From assembly GCA_934725525.1 (NCBI GenBank), contig CAKVCG010000012.1, forward strand, positions 1 to 21,061: DNA of 21,061 bases, written 5' to 3'. The stretch comes from an uncultured Brachyspira sp. (GTDB lineage: Bacteria; Spirochaetota; Brachyspiria; Brachyspirales; Brachyspiraceae). The translations under genes were made by a program, and so were the position numbers. Positions 15,504 to 21,061 of the stretch are shown in pieces (position 1 is the stretch's first letter; the number at the start of each line of letters is the position of its first letter). The notes beneath the pieces are model-generated. The model made no database searches. It was not told where the DNA came from and saw only the letters and a list, made by a program, of their open reading frames with translations.

Positions 15504-17093
15504 TTACCAATGATATGAATAAGTTAAATTAGCTCCGCCTAATCCCATATTAAAGGCTAATTTTTCAACCGTAAAATTACCTTCGTTTATCCAAAGCATA
15601 TAATATATACCCGTAGTTAAAGCAAAAACGCTCGTTATTACCATACCAGCTATATACATATTAAAAGCAATATTATAACGAGTTAAATCAATCTGCGGTC
15701 TATTGGCGGCATTTTTATATCTTTCATAATAATTAACCATAGTAAGGTCCAGTATTTCATCCGCATATATATAACTTCCGACCGTGAATATCCCTGACGC
15801 GATAGTTAATCCTAAAAATATTTTTGTATTTCTTTCATAATTCCTAAATATTTTATCAACTAAAGTGGGCTCTTTAAATCGTTTCATAGTAGGTCTTAAA
15901 AACAAAGAATTGGTGCTCTCTACCGCAAAAAGTCCGTAATAATCTATATAATTTGAATTGGTTATTTTTATAGAATAGCTTCCGAATCCAAAATTTCTGT
16001 TTATAATAGAAGCTGGCTCTTCCTTTATGCCGTTAATAATCACGGTGCTTTCTTCCTGTCCGGGAACTTCTATTTGAACTCTCGCTATATTTGTCATTTC
16101 TGTTAATGAAAAATTTAATTCTATATCTTCGTTAGCTTTTTCAAAGGCAAGCATCGTATCTATAGTTTCATACATATCTTTTTTTATTGTAAACCTATGG
16201 CTATTTGTGGTTAATGCAGGAATATATAAAGTGTTTCCGCTCATTCCCATTAAAATATTATCTATATATATAAAAGAGTTTTCAGGTTCGGCATTAATAG
16301 CTATAACTCCCGTTTTATCCAAATGACTTATTCTATTGGCTATATCCAAAGCGTATAACGGTATCTGCTCGTCTATTCTCACTTCCGACAATTCGACTTT
16401 ATAAGAATTAATCTTTCTTTCCTCTATATAAGCGACATAAGTGGTTATTACAATATTTGGCCTTTTATATTCAACGATTCCAAAAATAGCTATATCCGAA
16501 TCTCTTGTAAAAACATATTTTTTTATATCCTCCCCAAAATATTCGTAATAAGAACCTCCTATATCAATCTCTTGCAAAAAATCGTTCGTATTTCGGACTA
16601 TAACATTGCTACCGTTATATTCCATAATTATTTCATCGTCTTCTAAAAAGAAATATTTAGTTTCCGGTCCAATATATCTTACATTACTGCGAACTCCTCC
16701 AATATTAGTATAATAAGAATATTCGTAATTGGTAATTATATTCTCATTACTTCCCTCTTTTGCAGAATAAGTAATATTCGTAAATTGAAACACTTTATAA
16801 TCATGCGCTCTTTCAAAATCCACAGGAGTAAGATTTAAATTTGTTTCGGTTTGAAGTTTCAAAGTTTTATTATAATCCAATTGATTTGCAATAGCGTCCG
16901 CAACCGTAAAAGTTAAATAATTATAATTTGTATTACCGCTTAAATTACTATAAATATAGATGTCTATTTTAACTCTATCGGATGCGGTATAATAAGGGCG
17001 AACTTCTTCTATAGTAACAGGTCTTCCGCCAAAAGAATGCAAAATACTATAAAATATAAATAAAAATACGATTATAAAATATTTAATATGCAT
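15504..17093 (-). CDS. PEGA-domain envelope protein with two C-terminal membrane helices
   Basis: A 529-residue membrane protein. Residues 1-20 (MHIKYFIIVFLFIFYSILHS) are a signal peptide or anchor. Residues about 40-110 (SNLSGNTNYNYLTFTVADAI) resemble the start of CsgG/LpoB/FlgO-like folds common in spirochaete lipoproteins; this is a loose similarity. A PEGA domain lies at about 262-330 (GVIAINAEPENSFIYIDNIL, then MYETIDTMLAFEKA), with a second related beta segment at 337-400. Two hydrophobic helices follow at about 423-443 and 475-500. The chain ends NMGLGGANLTYSYHW, with an aromatic last residue. PEGA domains are surface or periplasmic beta modules of unclear ligand. The gene is divergent from pdxY across a 262-bp gap. 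Likely membrane scaffold, function unknown. Confidence 0.8.
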   Translation of the reverse strand: MHIKYFIIVFLFIFYSILHSFGGRPVTIEEVRPYYTASDRVKIDIYIYSNLSGNTNYNYLTFTVADAIANQLDYNKTLKLQTETNLNLTPVDFERAHDYKVFQFTNITYSAKEGSNENIITNYEYSYYTNIGGVRSNVRYIGPETKYFFLEDDEIIMEYNGSNVIVRNTNDFLQEIDIGGSYYEYFGEDIKKYVFTRDSDIAIFGIVEYKRPNIVITTYVAYIEERKINSYKVELSEVRIDEQIPLYALDIANRISHLDKTGVIAINAEPENSFIYIDNILMGMSGNTLYIPALTTNSHRFTIKKDMYETIDTMLAFEKANEDIELNFSLTEMTNIARVQIEVPGQEESTVIINGIKEEPASIINRNFGFGSYSIKITNSNYIDYYGLFAVESTNSLFLRPTMKRFKEPTLVDKIFRNYERNTKIFLGLTIASGIFTVGSYIYADEILDLTMVNYYERYKNAANRPQIDLTRYNIAFNMYIAGMVITSVFALTTGIYYMLWINEGNFTVEKLAFNMGLGGANLTYSYHW

Positions 17094-17294
17094 AAGTATA
17101 ATTTTATATCAAAAATTATATTTTATCAATATATCTAAATTTCAATATTGTCCATATATATTTAGGTAATTAGAAATTGAAAATGTATTGGAATATAATT
17201 TAATTTGCCCTGAATAAAATTAGTATAAATTTTCAAAGTAAGTTATTTTAAACTATAAATTATAAAACACAATAAAACGAAATATATTAAATTA

Positions 17295-17325
17295 TTGACA
17301 AACTAAAAATATCATATAGTATATA
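17295..17325 (+). promoter_or_regulatory. Possible pdxY promoter
   Basis: TTGACA at 17295-17300 is perfect, but the -10 is poorly placed: TATAGT (17315-17320) at 14 bp or TATATA (17320-17325) at 19 bp. The rest of the 262-bp gap 17094-17355 is AT-rich with no other recognisable signal. Confidence 0.35.
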
Positions 17326-17355
17326 ACATAAATATGCAATGTAATATGTAATATT

Positions 17356-18174
17356 ATGAATAAATATTTAAATGTTTTGATTGTAAACGATTTATGCTCT
17401 TACGGGAAAGCTTCTTTAACTGTGAATATTCCCGTTTTGTCCGCTTTCGGTATAAAAACCTCACCTCTTATAAGCGTTTTGCTCTCTAATCATACGGCTT
17501 TTGATAGTTTTTGCGCTTTCGATTTGACCAAAGAATTGGAAGCGATAATAAAAGAATTAAAATTGCGAAAACCAAAATTTGACGCTTTTTATATAGGCTG
17601 GCTATCGGCAAGAAAACAACCCGAAATAGTTATCGATATAATAAAAGATTTTAACTTTGAAATAATTTTATTAGACCCGATACTCGGAGACAATGGCAAA
17701 TTATATCCTTCTATGTCTGATGAGCATGTAAAATCAATGAAGAGTTTACTAAAATATTCCACTATAGCAACTCCTAATATCACAGAACTTGCTGTTTTGC
17801 TTGATAAAGACCCGTCAAAAAAATATAATGAAAAAGAAATAGAAGAGATGGCTAAAATATTATCCGATATTGGACCTAAAACGGTAATTGTGACAAGCGT
17901 TGAAAAAGAAAATAAATTAGGCTGTTTATGTTATAACGAAAATAAAATTATAACAAAATATTATAATAAAATAGATATAAACATTCCCGGAACGGGAGAC
18001 GCTTTCGGCTCTTCATTATTAGGCTATATATTGAAAGGCGAAAATATAGAAAACGCATTAAATAAAGCGACAAAATTTATATACTCTTCCGTTAAAGCAT
18101 CTTTTAAAGAAATAAAAGAAGACGAAGAAAGAATATACGGAATCGAAATCGAAAAGAGATTAAATCTACTTTAA
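17356..18174 (+). CDS. pdxY: Pyridoxal/pyridoxamine kinase (PdxY-like)
   Basis: A 272-residue ribokinase-superfamily enzyme that phosphorylates pyridoxal (and pyridoxamine) with ATP, salvaging vitamin B6 to PLP in the cytoplasm. DLCSYGKASLTVNIPVLSAF (12-31) is the substrate-binding N-terminus of PdxK/PdxY. LLDPILGDNGKLYPSM (105-120) is the PdxY-type ATP-site signature, TPNITE is at 139-144, and IPGTGDAFGSSLLGYIL (210-226) carries the anion hole and the catalytic base Asp215. The ATG at 17356 has no purine-rich ribosome site: the upstream ~20 nt are AT-only apart from isolated G/C; no better start is seen downstream because the motif at residue 12 must be included. Its 3' end overlaps the convergent TPR gene by 9 bp. 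Confidence 0.9.
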   Translation: MNKYLNVLIVNDLCSYGKASLTVNIPVLSAFGIKTSPLISVLLSNHTAFDSFCAFDLTKELEAIIKELKLRKPKFDAFYIGWLSARKQPEIVIDIIKDFNFEIILLDPILGDNGKLYPSMSDEHVKSMKSLLKYSTIATPNITELAVLLDKDPSKKYNEKEIEEMAKILSDIGPKTVIVTSVEKENKLGCLCYNENKIITKYYNKIDINIPGTGDAFGSSLLGYILKGENIENALNKATKFIYSSVKASFKEIKEDEERIYGIEIEKRLNLL

Positions 18175-20913
18175 TAATTTATTTAGAATATTTTGAATTT
18201 CTACTTCAATATTTTTTTTAACTTCTTTATCCTTTCCCCAAACCGCTTTATCGGACGCCGTTTTATAAGAAGATAAAGCGTTTCTAAATAAATTTTCCGC
18301 ATTATTTTCCATAAGACTTTCAGCTCGGTATTTATAGATTTTTCCTAATAATTCGTATCCTCTATAATCGTCAGGCACTAAGGAAATATAACTTAATATA
18401 TAATCGTAAGCCAAATTGTAATTTCTAAAATATTCCAAATATATAACGGAAGCTCTGTAATTAGCAGCGACATGATTTTTATTATTTTTAACTATATATT
18501 CATAATATTCGAGAGCGTCTTTAGTATTTCCCATAAGTTCGTTAATATAACCCAATTGATAACGATAATCCAAATTTAGATTATCCGACAATATGGCCAT
18601 TTGAATCGAATTTATAGCTTCGTTATAATTATTTATTTTAACATATAGTTTGGATAAAGCGTAATAATCTCTCGCTTTTCTCTTTTGATTAAAATTAAGA
18701 AAAGATATTTTATTATCATCTGCTTCGGCAATACTTTCAACTCTATCAAGCAAATCAACTTCAATATACTGTGACGCTCTTGTGAAAGCCTGAAAAGAGT
18801 AATCGTATAATCTACTTTTGTTATATATTTTTCCTAAAAGTAAATCTCTCGCTCCGTTTATGTCGACATATTTTAAAATATTGTTAATTATATTATATCC
18901 TTCTATGTTATACTCATAAACCAAGGCTTCAGCTAATTTTATCATATTTTCCATATATGCGGGAGATATATTTAAAACTTCTCTTCTTATATCCGAAAGT
19001 TTAACATAAGCGTCTATATTATTATAATTACCAACAGAATTTAAATATACATCTACATATATTTGATTTTTTATCGCTATAGCGTCATAATTATCTTTAT
19101 TTCTTCTTATTGCAAGATTGGATACGGATTTTGCTTTATCGAACTGCCGATTATCGTATAAAAAAGCCGCGTAGTAACCGTAAACTACAGACTCTATTTT
19201 TTTTATATAATCAATATCGAAATTTTTTATTTTAAGTTGTTCTATATAAGCGAGCGCTTCATCATATTTATTATATTTTATATACTCGTATATTTTATCG
19301 GTAATTAATCCCGTATTTTCTTTTAAATCTTCTTCCCAGAATATAGTGGATTGTATATCCGCAATATCCATATCTTTTTGAGACTGTGTATAATTATCAT
19401 TCGATATTCTTATTTTTAGCAAATCTCTTAAAAGGATAACATTATTAATACTTATAGAATTATTATTAAACAGTTCTTTTAAAATATTTATCGCCTTATC
19501 TATAGAGCCCAATTTATAATAAGAGTTGGCAATATATCCGATTCTAAGCTGTTCTTCATACCCGCTAAATTTATATCCAGAAAGAAGTTCCATAATATCC
19601 ACATAATATTCGTCTCTATTCAAAGACTCTGCCTTGTCTAAAATAATATTAAATCCTATAGAATCCAAAATAGAATTCACGGTCGCTCTATAAATTCTGA
19701 CAGTATTTAATAACTCCTTTGCTTTATAATATTCTTTTTTACTTATTAAATATTTTCCGTATTCTATTTTATTTTCATCCGAAATATTATATATACCTAT
19801 TATCTCTGATATAATTTTATTAGGATAAAAAGAATAACCAGCATTATAAAGCATATTTGCAAAAGTTTCGTATAATCTCGGTTTATTATAAGAATATTCC
19901 AAACCTTTTTCTAAAATATTAATAGCGTTTTTTTCATTATTTTCATATAAATATATTTGCGCAAGTATGGCATAAGCTTCATCAAAAGTTTTATTAACTG
20001 AAATAAACCTGTTTAAAATATTTTTTGAGAGTTGATAATCCCCCATTCTAAAATATGTTTTTGCCAAAGCCAAGTTTATTTCTGGAAAATCTTTTGAATA
20101 TGAAGATAAACTATTTAAAATATTCGTAGCAGCCTCGTATTCCCTATTTTCTATTCTTGAATTCCAATTATATAATTCTCTTTGAACCATAACATTTGAA
20201 ATTTTTGAATTTAATCTTTCAATATCGATTCCATTACTTCCATAACTCGAATAAGACATTTGAGCGTTACTATAATTATTTAAAGCGTCTTCATATTGAT
20301 TTTGCAATAAATTAATATCGGCAAATCCTTCGAATCCATATCCACTTCCCCCCCTCAAACAATAAGTAAAATATGTATTAGCATTTCTTATATCATTATA
20401 TTTTAAAGAACTTTTTCCCGCCAAAAATAACCAATAATAATCGTTATATATTTTATATGCGAGTATATAGGTCTTCAAAGTATATTCGTAATCGTTTATA
20501 TTGTCAAAAAAATTTCCTACTATTTCGTATATTTCCCTATCATTAAAATACATGGTTAATAATTTCTTAAAATCAAGCATGGAATAATATATATCGCCAG
20601 TTTTATAATATGCCAACCCCCTTATATAGTAAAGCATATAATAATCTTTATAAGAATTTTCAAGTTCATTGCATAAATTTATGGCATCGAAAAATTTAAA
20701 ATTATCTATTAATCGCTTAACTTCTTCAAATTTATTCATTAATATTAATTTTGAACTCTCGTCTAATTTATTAAAAAAATTATTAGTTTGGACGGATATA
20801 GCGTCAATTTTAATATTTAAATTTCTATCATTAACTTTTGAGTAGTAGTGTAAAATATCGTTGGAATATGCCGAAATATATGTTATAAAAAATATTATAA
20901 GTATTCGTTTCAT
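18166..20913 (-). CDS. Large exported TPR-repeat protein
   Basis: A 915-residue protein built almost wholly of helical TPR-like repeats. MKRILIIFFITYISAYS is a signal peptide; no lipobox Cys follows, so it is periplasmic or membrane-held. Clear repeats include YYIRGLAYYKTGDIYYSMLD (95-114), AYAILAQIYLYENNEKNAIN, IANSYYKLGSIDKAINILKE, YRYQLGYINELMGNTKDALE and ELLGKIYKYRAE near the C-terminus. Composition is Asn/Tyr/Ile-rich with few Cys. GGAAA lies about 7 nt upstream of the ATG. Its stop overlaps pdxY tail to tail. Proteins of this build act as assembly platforms or outer-membrane biogenesis partners; no enzymatic domain is visible, so the specific role is unknown. Confidence 0.85.
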   Translation of the reverse strand: MKRILIIFFITYISAYSNDILHYYSKVNDRNLNIKIDAISVQTNNFFNKLDESSKLILMNKFEEVKRLIDNFKFFDAINLCNELENSYKDYYMLYYIRGLAYYKTGDIYYSMLDFKKLLTMYFNDREIYEIVGNFFDNINDYEYTLKTYILAYKIYNDYYWLFLAGKSSLKYNDIRNANTYFTYCLRGGSGYGFEGFADINLLQNQYEDALNNYSNAQMSYSSYGSNGIDIERLNSKISNVMVQRELYNWNSRIENREYEAATNILNSLSSYSKDFPEINLALAKTYFRMGDYQLSKNILNRFISVNKTFDEAYAILAQIYLYENNEKNAINILEKGLEYSYNKPRLYETFANMLYNAGYSFYPNKIISEIIGIYNISDENKIEYGKYLISKKEYYKAKELLNTVRIYRATVNSILDSIGFNIILDKAESLNRDEYYVDIMELLSGYKFSGYEEQLRIGYIANSYYKLGSIDKAINILKELFNNNSISINNVILLRDLLKIRISNDNYTQSQKDMDIADIQSTIFWEEDLKENTGLITDKIYEYIKYNKYDEALAYIEQLKIKNFDIDYIKKIESVVYGYYAAFLYDNRQFDKAKSVSNLAIRRNKDNYDAIAIKNQIYVDVYLNSVGNYNNIDAYVKLSDIRREVLNISPAYMENMIKLAEALVYEYNIEGYNIINNILKYVDINGARDLLLGKIYNKSRLYDYSFQAFTRASQYIEVDLLDRVESIAEADDNKISFLNFNQKRKARDYYALSKLYVKINNYNEAINSIQMAILSDNLNLDYRYQLGYINELMGNTKDALEYYEYIVKNNKNHVAANYRASVIYLEYFRNYNLAYDYILSYISLVPDDYRGYELLGKIYKYRAESLMENNAENLFRNALSSYKTASDKAVWGKDKEVKKNIEVEIQNILNKLLK

Positions 20914-21061
20914 AGTAATTTCCGTTATGCAGTTATAATAATCGGAATTTCGACTTTTAATTTTTAATTATATTATATTAAATTATTTGCAAAAACCTAA
21001 TAACCGAATTATAATTAACCTTAATATATTAAAATAAAAATTTATATAGCAAAGGTTTTTT

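Noticed and set aside
20991..21061. Inverted repeat AAAAACCT / AGGTTTTT at the right edge
   Set aside because: The arms are only 8 bp, separated by about 50 nt of AT-rich sequence; not convincing as terminator or attachment site, and the window ends here.

Overview
The window is AT-rich DNA with AGA-dominated arginine codons, tightly packed genes, several signal-peptide/TPR proteins and relaxed spirochaete-style lipoboxes. Together with the mix of PASTA-type FtsI, short-LID adenylate kinase, BFN-UVR and PEGA proteins, this suggests a host-associated spirochaete, most likely Brachyspira. That assignment is an inference from gene content and composition; no search was possible.

Layout. Positions 1-3650 form the accessory end. 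They hold the 5' part of an aldo/keto reductase (minus), a decayed ImmA/IrrE metallopeptidase gene carrying a cluster of four palindromic repeat units, a solitary N6-adenine DNA methyltransferase (minus), and a surface lipoprotein gene whose start is separated from its signal peptide by an AAAGC pentanucleotide tract. In the sequence as given the lipoprotein is out of frame (phase OFF); losing one unit or gaining two would restore it. A clear terminator closes this part.

Positions 3650-9664 (plus) are housekeeping: a promoter, pheS, pheT and a small phosphoribosyltransferase, then a second unit with a bifunctional-nuclease/UVR protein and an exported transglutaminase-like/TPR protein.

Positions 9685-17093 (minus) hold an FtsI-type penicillin-binding protein whose ATG lies only 13 nt downstream of a tRNA-Cys gene, two tandem cyclophilins (one cytoplasmic, one with a signal peptide) sharing an almost identical 219-bp DNA block, an exported LysM protein next to a helical lipoprotein, adenylate kinase with a good promoter, and a PEGA-domain membrane protein. 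Many of these act in the envelope: septal wall synthesis, periplasmic folding, peptidoglycan binding and membrane-anchored scaffolds.

Positions 17356-20913 hold a pyridoxal/pyridoxamine kinase gene (plus) overlapping, tail to tail, a 915-residue exported TPR protein (minus).

The strongest points for follow-up are the phase-variable lipoprotein, the tRNA-Cys/ftsI junction lacking a Shine-Dalgarno, and the patchwork duplication of the cyclophilins. I did not find a complete new multi-gene defence or mobile system.
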